Shown piece after piece: positions 53,465 to 63,497 of a stretch of DNA of 64,000 nt (within the stretch, counting starts at the first letter, position 1; each line of letters opens with the position of its first letter). The position numbers and the translations under genes are program-made. The notes beneath the pieces were generated by a model, which saw only the letters and a program-made list of their open reading frames with translations, was not told where the DNA came from and searched no databases. This DNA is from Cnuibacter physcomitrellae (lineage in GTDB: Bacteria; Actinomycetota; Actinomycetes; Actinomycetales; Microbacteriaceae), in NCBI RefSeq assembly GCF_014640535.1, contig NZ_BMHD01000001.1:3089474-3153473 (forward strand). The letters are read 5' to 3'.

Positions 53465-53610
53465 GCCCTGCCTGGCCCGGCCCGCCCGTCGTGCCCAAGG
53501 GTGCCCTGCCCACAGTGCACGATGCCGCCCGTGACCGCCAGGTGCCGCCCGCGGGTGCCGTGCCCGCCCGTGGGGGCCGCCCGCGGGAGTCCTCGTTCCT
53601 CCACTCGGAT

Positions 53611-53646
53611 GGCCTTTCGCCACACGCATGCGCATGGCGAAAGGCC
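53611..53646. repeat. 36-bp perfect palindrome
   Basis: GGCCTTTCGCCA (53611-53622) pairs perfectly with TGGCGAAAGGCC (53635-53646) around a 12-base loop. It shares the TTTCGCCA / TGGCGAAA element with the 62-bp repeat 50 bases downstream and may be a shortened relative. It also could end the NAD(P)H-binding gene transcript. Confidence 0.7.
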
Positions 53647-53694
53647 AAGGGCGTAGCGAAGCCTGCGCCCTGCGCCGCCCCCGGGTCACACGAT

Positions 53695-53756
53695 CCGCCA
53701 CACCCACGTGGTTTCGCCACGCCGATCGGGGTGGCGAAACCACGCGGGTGTGGCGA
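53695..53756. repeat. 62-bp palindromic repeat, second copy
   Basis: Arms of 25 bases (53696-53720 and 53731-53755) match at 24 positions around GCCGATCGGG. The sequence aligns over all 62 bases with 36219-36280. It occupies the gap before the clpP-like genes; the remainder of 53465-53867 contains no gene. Confidence 0.8.
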
Positions 53757-53867
53757 AACTCGCATCCCGCCCAGAACGTGGGCGCACGGGGGCCGCGCTG
53801 CCGGGGGCAGAGCAGCCGTGAGCAGAAGCGGGGGCACGTGCCGCGGATGCGGCGCGAGGGTGGGGGC

Positions 53868-54506
53868 ATGAGCGATTCACCCCGACCCCAGGCGTTCGAC
53901 GCCACCGCCCGCCGAGAGCTGTACGAGCGCCGGGTGCTCGTCCTCGACGGCGAGCTCGACGACGACAACGGCACCCTCCTCGCGACGCAGCTCATCGCGC
54001 TCGCCGCGGAGGATCCGCTGTCCGAGATCTCCCTCTGGATCCACTCGCCCGGAGGGTCCGTGCCCGCCATGCTCGCCATCCGCGACGTCATGCGCGCCAT
54101 CCCCAACGACGTCTCCACGCTCGTGCTCGGCATGGCGTGCAGCGCCGGGCAGTTCCTCCTCTCGTCGGGCACGCCCGGACGACGTCGGGCGCTGCCGCAC
54201 TCGCGCGTCCTCATGCACCAGGGCTCGGCGGGCATCGGCGGACCCGCGGTCGATGTCGAGCTGCAGGCGGATGCGCTGCGCCACACCCGCGACACGGTCC
54301 TGCGGCTGATCGCCGACGACACCGGGCAGCCGCTCGAGCGCGTCTTCGACGACTCCCTGCACGACCACTGGTACAGCGCGGAGGAGGCGCTCGACTACGG
54401 GTTCGTCGACTCGATCGTCACGTCGTTCGCGGAGCTCCGTCCGGCCGGGCGCGATCGCGTCGGCTTCGGCGCCGGGGCGGCGGCCGGGACGGGGGCGGCG
54501 CGATGA
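53868..54506 (+). CDS. ClpP-family serine protease subunit
   Basis: 212-residue ClpP-like protease with an intact triad: Ser 92 in GMACSAGQ, His 117 in RVLMHQ, and Asp 166 in the stretch before WYSAEEALDYGFVDS. The oligomerisation handle and HSPGGSV oxyanion strand are present. The C-terminus carries an Arg/Gly-rich tail. It is paired with a second clpP-like frame by an ATGA overlap, the arrangement of the extra clpP3-clpP4 operon of Streptomyces, and faces a ClgR/PopR-like regulator gene. It probably forms a tetradecamer alone or with another ClpP and degrades unfolded or regulatory proteins with a Clp ATPase. Confidence 0.87.
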   Translation: MSDSPRPQAFDATARRELYERRVLVLDGELDDDNGTLLATQLIALAAEDPLSEISLWIHSPGGSVPAMLAIRDVMRAIPNDVSTLVLGMACSAGQFLLSSGTPGRRRALPHSRVLMHQGSAGIGGPAVDVELQADALRHTRDTVLRLIADDTGQPLERVFDDSLHDHWYSAEEALDYGFVDSIVTSFAELRPAGRDRVGFGAGAAAGTGAAR

Positions 54507-55089
54507 GCACCTACACGATCCCCCACGTGGTGGTGAGGCAGTCGGGCGTGGAGCGCGTGATGGACGTCTACTCGCAGCTGCTCGCCGAGCGCGTGGTCTA
54601 CCTGGGCACGCCGATCGACGCGGGAGTGGCGAACGCGCTCTCGCGCAGCTGCTGCACCTCGAGTCGACCGAGCCGGAGAGCGAGATCCAGCTCTACGTCA
54701 ACTGCGAGGGCGGCGATCCGAGCGCGATGCTCGCCGTGTACGACACCATGCGGTTCGTGCGCTCGCCCGTCGCGACCACGTGCGTCGGTCAGGCCGTCGG
54801 CGTGGGTGCGGCACTGCTCGCTGCCGGTGCTGCCGGGAGACGGTCGGTGCTGCCGCACGCCCGGGTCGTGCTGCACCAGCCGGCCGCGCAGGGGCGCGGC
54901 GCGATCCCGGACCTCATCCTGCAGGCCGACGAGGTGGTGCGGATGCGCGCCGACATCGAGGGCCTGCTGGCCCGGCACTCGGGGCAGTCGCTCGAGGCCC
55001 TGCGGCGCGACACCGACCGCGACCGCGTCTTCACCGCGCAGGCCTCCGTCGCCTACGGCCTCGCCGACCAGGTGATCGAGCAGCGCTGA
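54503..55089 (+). pseudogene. Second ClpP-like subunit, frameshifted and lacking the catalytic Ser
   Basis: The frame starts MSTYTIPHVVVRQSGVERVMDVYSQ at ATG 54503 and reads a normal ClpP N-terminus to VANAL (54638-54640). The family sequence then continues in another frame (AQLLHLESTEPESEIQLYVN...) to 55089, so one base is missing near 54638-54642. In the restored sequence the nucleophile position reads GQAVGVGAALL, with Gly instead of Ser (compare GQAASMGA in ClpP). His (VVLHQP) and Asp (DTDRDRVFTA) remain. It is either a decayed subunit, a sequencing error over a ClpR-like inactive subunit, or both; a ribosomal -1 shift would restore the frame but no slippery heptamer is visible. Confidence 0.8.
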
Positions 55090-55108
55090 CCGCCGCCCCC
55101 CCTCCGCT

Positions 55109-55170
55109 TTCGCTGCCTCTTTGACCTTCCGCATGGCCATGACCCAGCGAAGGGTCAAAGAGGCAGCGAA
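55109..55170. terminator. Long bidirectional hairpin between clpP-like and regulator genes
   Basis: TTCGCTGCCTCTTTGACC pairs with GGTCAAAGAGGCAGCGAA (18 perfect pairs, then a one-base bulge and TTC/GAA) around about 19 bases. It lies between convergent genes and is probably a shared terminator. Confidence 0.75.
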
Positions 55171-55201
55171 GCCCGAGGTGAAGGGGGCGGGAGCGGGCGC
55201 G

Positions 55202-55579
55202 TCAGGCGGCGAGGGCGAACGCGGACTGCACGCGGGCTGGCTCGCGGACGGCGGGCGCAGCCGGCACGGCCGGCGCTGCGGGCGCAGCCGGCACGGCGGG
55301 CGAAGCCGCGGCGGGCACGGCTGGCGCGAGCTGCTCCGCGACGGAGCGCGTGAGGTCGAGCAGGCTCCAGCCGAGGGCTCCGGCGACGGCGGCGATCATC
55401 TCGCTCGACGGATCCTTCGAGCCGCGCTCCATCTCGGAGAGGTACTGCGGCGACACCCCCGCGCGACGCGCCACCTCGCCGAGCGTCTCGCCCCGCTCGT
55501 GGCGGAGGGTCCGCATCCGGTCACCTACCAGGTGCCGCCACAGCGGCTCGGGCTCTGTCGCGCGCACGTCCTCGGCCAT
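55202..55579 (-). CDS. ClgR/PopR-like XRE-family regulator with ssrA-like C-terminus
   Basis: 125 residues. The helix-turn-helix (about 22-75) reads RTLRHERGETLGEVARRAGVSP then QYLSEMERGSKDPSSEMIAAV, very like the ClgR/PopR activators of clp genes. An Ala/Pro-rich linker follows and the last residues are FALAA. Streptomyces PopR and ClgR are themselves ClpP substrates recognised through a C-terminal Ala-Ala, and the ssrA tag ends in ALAA. The gene lies convergent to the clpP-like pair. I infer a feedback loop: the regulator activates clpP-like genes and is destroyed by Clp. Confidence 0.85.
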   Translation of the reverse strand: MAEDVRATEPEPLWRHLVGDRMRTLRHERGETLGEVARRAGVSPQYLSEMERGSKDPSSEMIAAVAGALGWSLLDLTRSVAEQLAPAVPAAASPAVPAAPAAPAVPAAPAVREPARVQSAFALAA

Positions 55580-55618
55580 GCTCGACGGTACCGCGCAGCC
55601 ACGGCGCCGGTCGTGGCG

Positions 55619-55635
55619 TTCTGCTGAGAGCAGAA
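55619..55635. promoter_or_regulatory. Candidate operator upstream of the ClgR-like gene
   Basis: TTCTGCT-GAG-AGCAGAA is a perfect 7-3-7 palindrome 40 bases before the regulator start. The half-site GAGCAGAAGCG also occurs at 53820-53830, about 40 bases before the first clpP-like gene, which may be its target. Confidence 0.4.
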
Positions 55636-55636
55636 A

Positions 55637-55715
55637 CGCCGTCGCTCATCACGGGATACGCGCGACCTCGCCGAATAGCGCGGAGCTTGCACGCATCTCG
55701 TGATGAGCGACGGCG
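55637..55715. repeat. 79-bp palindromic repeat (CGAATAGC-core family), copy 2
   Basis: Arms CGCCGTCGCTCATCACGGGAT (first 20 of 21 bases matter; 55637-55657) and 55695-55715 match at 20 of 21 positions. The core CGCCGAATAGCGCGG at 55669-55683 is placed symmetrically, 11 bases from each arm, and is identical to that in copy 1. Confidence 0.8.
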
Positions 55716-55782
55716 ATCGGCCGTCACGAGCGCGATTCCGCCGTCGATGAGGCATGCGGAGTCCCGGCGCGGCGGGCGGGGC

Positions 55783-55857
55783 CGTCGCTTCGACACCGAA
55801 TCCGCCAGACCCCGCGAAATAGCCCCGGACTTCGACGGATTCGGTGTCGAAGCGACG
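55783..55857. repeat. Palindromic repeat (CGAATAGC-core family), copy 3
   Basis: Perfect 22-base arms (55783-55804 and 55836-55857) that begin CGTCGCTTCGACACCG. The centre holds CGCGAAATAGCCCCGG (55813-55828), a variant of the shared core, again midway between the arms. It ends 14 bases before the stop of the MFS gene. Confidence 0.8.
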
Positions 55858-55870
55858 AGGACGGCCCGCG

Positions 55871-58362
<2,492 letters not shown>

Positions 58363-58550
58363 GTCCTCCATCCTCCGTCAGAGAGTCCGATCGTGACAGT
58401 ACGCTTTGCGACCCCGTGTCCCAATAGATAGGGTCAAAGTGTCTTGGGGGGATCGGATCGGGCTGTGGCCGCTCATGGAGGAGAGCCACGCGCGGGTGCG
58501 GATCACGCCCCGGGGCTTGTACGCAACCGATAGATGGGTAAGGGGAACAC

Positions 58551-60554
58551 ATGTCAGCTGGTTGGAGGCGGAGAGCCGCCTACCTCGCCGTCGGGACGCT
58601 CGCGGTCGCGGGCATGACGGGTGCATTCGGCCAGGCGGCCATCGCGGATGACGGCCAGGGAGATGCGGTCGCACCGACGTCCGGTCCGGCATTCGACGCT
58701 CAGGCCAAGTCGCTGCTGCAGGAGGACGGCATCCAGGCCGTCGCCACCGACGGAGATGGCAACGTCGTCGTCCTCACCACCGAAGCGCAGGATGCGCTGG
58801 CCGGTGACGCCAAGGCGTTCATCGACTCGAACTCCAACGTCGTGGTGCGCACCGTCGACGCGCCCTTCTCGGCCTTCTCGGACAAGGATGTGGTCGGCGG
58901 CGCCGGCTACCTCGTGGGCACTCAGGCCCAGCCCGTGGGCTCCTGCTCGGTCGGATTCTCCGGCTTCAACAAGGTAGGCGACCCGGTCGTCATCTCCGCA
59001 GGCCACTGTGCCGTCGACGAGACCGACCCTAGCGTCACCTACGACTTCGCCGCGCTGACCCGTCCGCAGAGCGACACCGCCGGCGGCGGCTCGAACCCGG
59101 TCGACTACACCGCCCTCGGTCAGCTCGACGTCGGCCAGTTCGGCGGACCCGGCAACTCGGCCGGTGCAGAGGGAGACGTCTCGAGCGTCGACATCTCCGT
59201 GTGGAACACGGCCGGCGATCTCACGCTGTTGCCTGAGGTCTCCACCTGGAGCTCCGCCGACATCGCGGCGAACGACCTCTCGATCGACACCGTGCCCGTG
59301 ACCGGAATCGGCGACGCCACCGTCGGCGCGACCATCAACAAGAGCGGACGCACGACCGGCTACACCCAGGGCACCGTCGAGGCCATCAACGGATGGGCCA
59401 ACGTCAGCGGTCACGAGGTCTACGGCTTCCTCAGCAACACCCCCGCCGCTCCCGGCGACTCGGGGGGCGCGATGATCCAGAACGGGGCCGCCATCGGCGT
59501 CATCTCCGGCGGCACCACGGCCGGCGGTGCGCAGGTCACCTGGGGCGCGAACCTCAAGGCCGCGATCGCCCAGGTCAACTCCGTCGCGGGTGAGGACTAC
59601 ACCGTCGCGGTGTTCCTCAGCACCCCTGTGCTGACCTCTCCTGCAGACGGCGGCCAGGTGTACACCGGTGGCGCGATCACCGGTACCGCCACGCCGAACA
59701 CCACGCTCTCGGTCCAGCTCGGCGCCGACACCCCGTTCACGGTCCCCGTGGACGCCAACGGCAACTGGACCATCACGGCTCCGACGCAGAGCGGCACCGC
59801 GTCGTACCGCGTCATCTCGACGAGCGGCTTCTCGGAGTCGGCTGCGCTCGAGTTCGACGTCGACGTGATCCCGGCCCCGCTGCCCTCGCCGGTCTTCACC
59901 AGCCCGACCGATGGTCAGCGTGTGGTCACCTCGCTCGAGAAGATCACCGGAACCGGCACCCCCGGCGCGACCGTCGAACTCACCGGTGACGTGACCGACG
60001 AGGTCGAGGTCGCGGCTGACGGCACCTGGTCGGTCGACGCCGACCTCGCCTACGGCGTGTACTCGGTCAGCGCCATCCAGACCACCGACACCGGCGACGC
60101 CTCCGATTCGGCTCCGGCCGCGGTGAGCTTCGCGGTCGTCCCGGTCGCGCCGGTCATCACCAGCCCGACCGATGGCGCGAGCTTCGCGCTCGGCTCCGCT
60201 CCCACGACCGTGAGCGGCACTGGGATCGATGGAGCGACCGTCGTCGTCAGCTGGGGTACCGAGCAGACGCTGACCGCGACCGTCGCGAACGGCACCTGGT
60301 CCGTGACCCTGCCCGCGCAGCTCGCCGCCGGTCAGTACACCTTCGCCGCCACGCAGGCCATCGACGGTGTCGCCAGCGACCCGGCTCTGGCTGCGGTCAC
60401 CGTGGTCGCTCCCACCGGTGGCGGCAACAACTCGACCCCGGCCGGCCTCGCCAACACCGGCGCCGAGGTGGCCCCCCTGGCGATCACCGGCCTCGCGCTG
60501 CTGTTCGCTGCGGGTGGGGCGATGCTCCTCGCACGGCGTGCCCGTCGCGCGTAG
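58551..60554 (+). CDS. Secreted trypsin-like serine protease with Ig-like repeats and LANTG anchor
   Basis: 667 residues. The signal peptide is about 1-32, followed by a short propeptide. The chymotrypsin-fold protease runs from about 110 to 345 with the full triad: His 152 (SAGHC), Asp 214 (SVDISVW), Ser 304 (GDSGG). Three Ig-like modules of about 90 residues follow (355-440, 447-530, 533-620), each opening with a TSPxDG motif. LANTG at 633-637, a hydrophobic helix and an Arg tail form a sortase signal. AAGGGGAA precedes ATG 58551. It should be displayed on the wall and cleave extracellular proteins. Peptides could feed the adjacent oligopeptide importer. Confidence 0.88.
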   Translation: MSAGWRRRAAYLAVGTLAVAGMTGAFGQAAIADDGQGDAVAPTSGPAFDAQAKSLLQEDGIQAVATDGDGNVVVLTTEAQDALAGDAKAFIDSNSNVVVRTVDAPFSAFSDKDVVGGAGYLVGTQAQPVGSCSVGFSGFNKVGDPVVISAGHCAVDETDPSVTYDFAALTRPQSDTAGGGSNPVDYTALGQLDVGQFGGPGNSAGAEGDVSSVDISVWNTAGDLTLLPEVSTWSSADIAANDLSIDTVPVTGIGDATVGATINKSGRTTGYTQGTVEAINGWANVSGHEVYGFLSNTPAAPGDSGGAMIQNGAAIGVISGGTTAGGAQVTWGANLKAAIAQVNSVAGEDYTVAVFLSTPVLTSPADGGQVYTGGAITGTATPNTTLSVQLGADTPFTVPVDANGNWTITAPTQSGTASYRVISTSGFSESAALEFDVDVIPAPLPSPVFTSPTDGQRVVTSLEKITGTGTPGATVELTGDVTDEVEVAADGTWSVDADLAYGVYSVSAIQTTDTGDASDSAPAAVSFAVVPVAPVITSPTDGASFALGSAPTTVSGTGIDGATVVVSWGTEQTLTATVANGTWSVTLPAQLAAGQYTFAATQAIDGVASDPALAAVTVVAPTGGGNNSTPAGLANTGAEVAPLAITGLALLFAAGGAMLLARRARRA

Positions 60555-60565
60555 CACTCACTGAA

Positions 60566-60607
60566 TGACGAAGGCCCCTGGGGGATCTCCCCCGGGGGCC
60601 TTCGTCA
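60566..60607. terminator. Strong bidirectional terminator hairpin
   Basis: A 19-bp stem beginning TGACGAAGGCCCC with one mismatch and a four-base loop, between the convergent protease and ABC genes. Confidence 0.85.
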
Positions 60608-60639
60608 TCTGCGGCTGTTCTGGACTGGAGACGTGTGGG

Positions 60640-62646
60640 TCACAGCGACAGGCGCGGAGCGGCGGACACGAGGCGACGTGTGTAGGCGGCCTGCGGGTCG
60701 TCGAAGACGCGCTCGGTCGGCCCGTGCTCGACCACCTCGCCGGCGCGCAGCACGACGACGTCGTCGCTCGAGTGGCGGATGACGCCGAGGTCGTGCGACA
60801 CGAGCACCACGGCGAGTCCGAGCTCGCGTTGGAGATCGTCGATCAGGTCGAGGATCTGCGCCTGCACCGACACGTCGAGGCTCGAGACCGGCTCGTCAGC
60901 CACCAGGACGCGCGGACGACGGGCGATCGCCCGGGCGATCGCGACTCGCTGCCTCTGCCCGGGCGAGAGGTTCTGCGGACGCCTCTCGGCCAGCGCGCGG
61001 GGGAGGCGCACACGGTCGAGCAGCGTGGCGACGGCGTCCTCGCCGGAGCTCCCGTGAGGGGCGTCGGCTCCCAGCGCGTCGGCGAGCGTGCGGCGGACGG
61101 TCCAGCGGGGATCGAGTGTGCCGTACGGATCCTGCGGCACGGAGGCGATGAGCGCGCGCCGTGGCCGGCGGTCGCGCTCTGCGGCCGGGACCCACTGCTG
61201 CCCGGCGAGGGTCACCGTTCCCTCGTCGGGGCGCTGGAGTCCGAGGAGCACCCGCGCGAGCGTCGTCTTGCCGGACCCCGACTCGCCCACGAGTCCCAGC
61301 GTCCGCCCCGCCTCGACGCGCAGGGACACGTCGGACACCGCGCGCAGCATCCGCCCGTCGCCCACCGCGAACCGCACGGTCACCCCTCGCGCCTCGAGCA
61401 CCCCCGCGCCCGCCGAGCGCTCACCGTCCGCGTCTCCTCCGAGACCCCGCGTGCTCTCCGCCGATGTCGACTGCTCACTCCTGGCGCCACCCGCGGCGGA
61501 GTCGCCCGCCCGCAGAGCATCTCCACCCGCCGAGTGCTCACTTCTGGCGCCATCCTCCGCGGGATCGCGCGGAAGGTGAGCAGTGGAGGGGGTGGTGGGG
61601 ATGGGCGTGGCGGGTTCCGCTGGGTCTCGCCGCGGCGAGTGCTCACTTCTGGCGCCATCCACCGGGGCATCGGGTGAGAAGTGAGCAGTCGATGCCGAAC
61701 CCCACAACCGTGGAGCGTCTCCACTCGTCGAGTGCTCACTTCTGGCGCCATCTTCCGCGGGATCGCGCGGAAGGTGAGCAGTGGATGCAGCGGGTGCAGT
61801 GGGTGCAGCGGAGGGAGCGCGGGAGGGGAACGGGGCGGGGAGGGGCGCGGGGGCGAGGGGGGCGCCGCGGGGGCGGTCCGTGGGGACCGCCGCGACGAGG
61901 GCACGGGTGTACGGGTGGACCGGGGCGGCGATGACCGCGCGGGTGGGGCCCTGCTCGAGCACGGAGCCCTCGCGCATCACGAGCACGCGCGACGCGAGGC
62001 GGGACACGACGGCGAGGTCGTGGCTGATGAGCAGCACCGCGGCGCCGTCGGCGGCGAGCGAGGCGAGGAGGTCGAGGATGCCCGCCTGCACCGTCGCGTC
62101 GAGCGCGGTGGTGGGCTCGTCGGCGATGAGCACCGCGGGATCGGCGGCGATCGCGGCCGCGATGAGCGCGCGCTGGCGCAGCCCGCCCGAGAGCTCGTGC
62201 GGACGCTGCGCCGCGCGCAGCGCGGGCTCCGGCACCCCCGCCCGCGACAGCAGCGCCAGGACGCTGGCGCGCCGCTGCGAAGAAGAGAGGTCCGTGTGCA
62301 GCCGCAGCGCATCCTCGATCTCCCGTCCGACCGGGCGCAGAGGGTCGAGCGAGGCATAGGCGTCCTGCGCGATCATGCCGACCGTCGCGCCGCGCAGCCG
62401 CCGCAGCTGCCGCGACGAGAGCGCCGGCACCGACCGGCCGCCCACCGAGAGCCGATCGGCGGTGACGGAGGCGCCGGATCCCGCGAGCCCCATCAGCGAC
62501 CGGGCGGTGACCGACTTGCCCGACCCGGACTCGCCCACGAGCGCCACGGTCTCTCCGGGCTCGATCGAGAACGAGACGCCGTGCACGACCTCCCGGCCGC
62601 GGAAGGCGACCCGCAGCCCGCTCACGTCGACGGCCGGTCCGCTCAT
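60640..62646 (-). CDS. Fused DppD-DppF-type oligopeptide ABC ATPase
   Basis: 668-residue protein containing two complete ATPase domains. Domain one (about 5-265) has Walker A GESGSGKS at 38-45, signature LSGGLRQRALIAAAIA and Walker B VLIADEP. Domain two (about 412-665) has GESGSGKT, LSPGQRQRVAIARAIA and VLVADEPVSSLD. In most bacteria these are two proteins; fusion is common in actinobacteria. The linker (about 275-405) is much longer than needed and consists largely of 18-19-residue repeats (STAHLPRDPAEDGARSEHS) encoded by 54-bp palindromic elements. ATG 62646 overlaps the permease gene by four bases. It drives import of peptides, or possibly nickel or heme. Confidence 0.92.
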   Translation of the reverse strand: MSGPAVDVSGLRVAFRGREVVHGVSFSIEPGETVALVGESGSGKSVTARSLMGLAGSGASVTADRLSVGGRSVPALSSRQLRRLRGATVGMIAQDAYASLDPLRPVGREIEDALRLHTDLSSSQRRASVLALLSRAGVPEPALRAAQRPHELSGGLRQRALIAAAIAADPAVLIADEPTTALDATVQAGILDLLASLAADGAAVLLISHDLAVVSRLASRVLVMREGSVLEQGPTRAVIAAPVHPYTRALVAAVPTDRPRGAPLAPAPLPAPFPSRAPSAAPTAPAASTAHLPRDPAEDGARSEHSTSGDAPRLWGSASTAHFSPDAPVDGARSEHSPRRDPAEPATPIPTTPSTAHLPRDPAEDGARSEHSAGGDALRAGDSAAGGARSEQSTSAESTRGLGGDADGERSAGAGVLEARGVTVRFAVGDGRMLRAVSDVSLRVEAGRTLGLVGESGSGKTTLARVLLGLQRPDEGTVTLAGQQWVPAAERDRRPRRALIASVPQDPYGTLDPRWTVRRTLADALGADAPHGSSGEDAVATLLDRVRLPRALAERRPQNLSPGQRQRVAIARAIARRPRVLVADEPVSSLDVSVQAQILDLIDDLQRELGLAVVLVSHDLGVIRHSSDDVVVLRAGEVVEHGPTERVFDDPQAAYTRRLVSAAPRLSL
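61471..61783. repeat. 54-bp palindromic elements inside the ABC ATPase linker
   Basis: Three full copies, each exactly 54 bp, at 61532-61585, 61637-61690 and 61730-61783, plus a partial copy from 61471. All full copies begin GAGTGCTCACTTCTGGCGCC and end GTGAGCAGTG or GTGAGCAGTC. They are in frame and encode GARSEHS on the gene strand. The same element lies between genes at 50256-50309. Confidence 0.85.
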
Positions 62647-63497
62647 GACTCCCTCCGACGCTGCTCGAGGGCGCGACCGAGGAGCGTGGTCGACGCGGCG
62701 GCGAGCACGATCGCGGCGCCCGGCGCCAGCGTGAGCCACGGAGCCGTGAGGAGGTAGGTGCGCCCCGCGGACAGCATCGCGCCCCACTCCGCCGCCGGGG
62801 GCGGGGTGCCGAGCCCGAGGTAGCTGAGCGCGGCCGCCCAGACGATCGTCTGGCCGAGCCCCAGGGTCGCCACGACGAAGACACCCGCGATCGCGTTGGG
62901 CAGGATGTGCCGCGCGAACCGGTGCCACCACCCGTGGCCCAGCAGCAACGACTGCTCCACGTACCCCGCCTCGCGGACGCGACGGAACTCCCCGCGCAGG
63001 ATCCGCGCATAGCCGGGGGCCACCGCGAGCCCCACCGCGATGGTCGTCGTCCACGCGCCGGGCCCGGTCAGCGCCAGGAAGAGGAGCGCCAGCAGCACTC
63101 CGGGGAACGCGAACATCACCTCCACCAGTCGCGTCGAGGTGAAGTCCAGCCAACGCGGCCCGAGCCCCGAGGCCACGCCGAGCACCAGGGCCAGGGCGAC
63201 GCCGATCCCCGTGGCGCACAGTCCGATGAGCAGCGACGGGCCGGCCCCGTGCACGAGTCGCGTGAGGGTGTCGCGCCCCGACTCGTCGGTCCCCAGCGGA
63301 TGCGCGAACGACGGTCCCTGGAACGCCTGCGTCGGATCGATGGCGAGCGGATCACCCGGCGCCAGCAGCCACGGCAGCGCGGCCGCGACCACCAGCAGGA
63401 CGATGACGACGACGCAGACCACCTCGACGGGACGGGGCCTGACCCGCGCGAACCACCGCACGACGCCCGCGGTGCGGACGGTCCCGACGGCGCTCAT
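62643..63497 (-). CDS. Dpp/Opp-type ABC transporter permease (DppC-like)
   Basis: 284-residue permease with an N-terminal membrane anchor (about 24-46), then the conserved HPLGTDESGRDTLTRLVHGAG segment specific to DppC/OppC, and five further spans. The EAA-like loop is VREAGYVEQSLLLGHGWWHRFARHILPN. ATG 63497 overlaps the upstream permease stop by four bases, and its own stop overlaps the fused ATPase start. Forms the channel with the DppB-like protein. Confidence 0.92.
   Translation of the reverse strand: MSAVGTVRTAGVVRWFARVRPRPVEVVCVVVIVLLVVAAALPWLLAPGDPLAIDPTQAFQGPSFAHPLGTDESGRDTLTRLVHGAGPSLLIGLCATGIGVALALVLGVASGLGPRWLDFTSTRLVEVMFAFPGVLLALLFLALTGPGAWTTTIAVGLAVAPGYARILRGEFRRVREAGYVEQSLLLGHGWWHRFARHILPNAIAGVFVVATLGLGQTIVWAAALSYLGLGTPPPAAEWGAMLSAGRTYLLTAPWLTLAPGAAIVLAAASTTLLGRALEQRRRES

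Noticed and set aside
54630-54650. Programmed -1 ribosomal frameshift in the second clpP-like gene
   Set aside because: A -1 shift would restore the frame, but there is no slippery heptamer or following stimulatory structure that I can see; a simple base loss or sequencing error is more economical.
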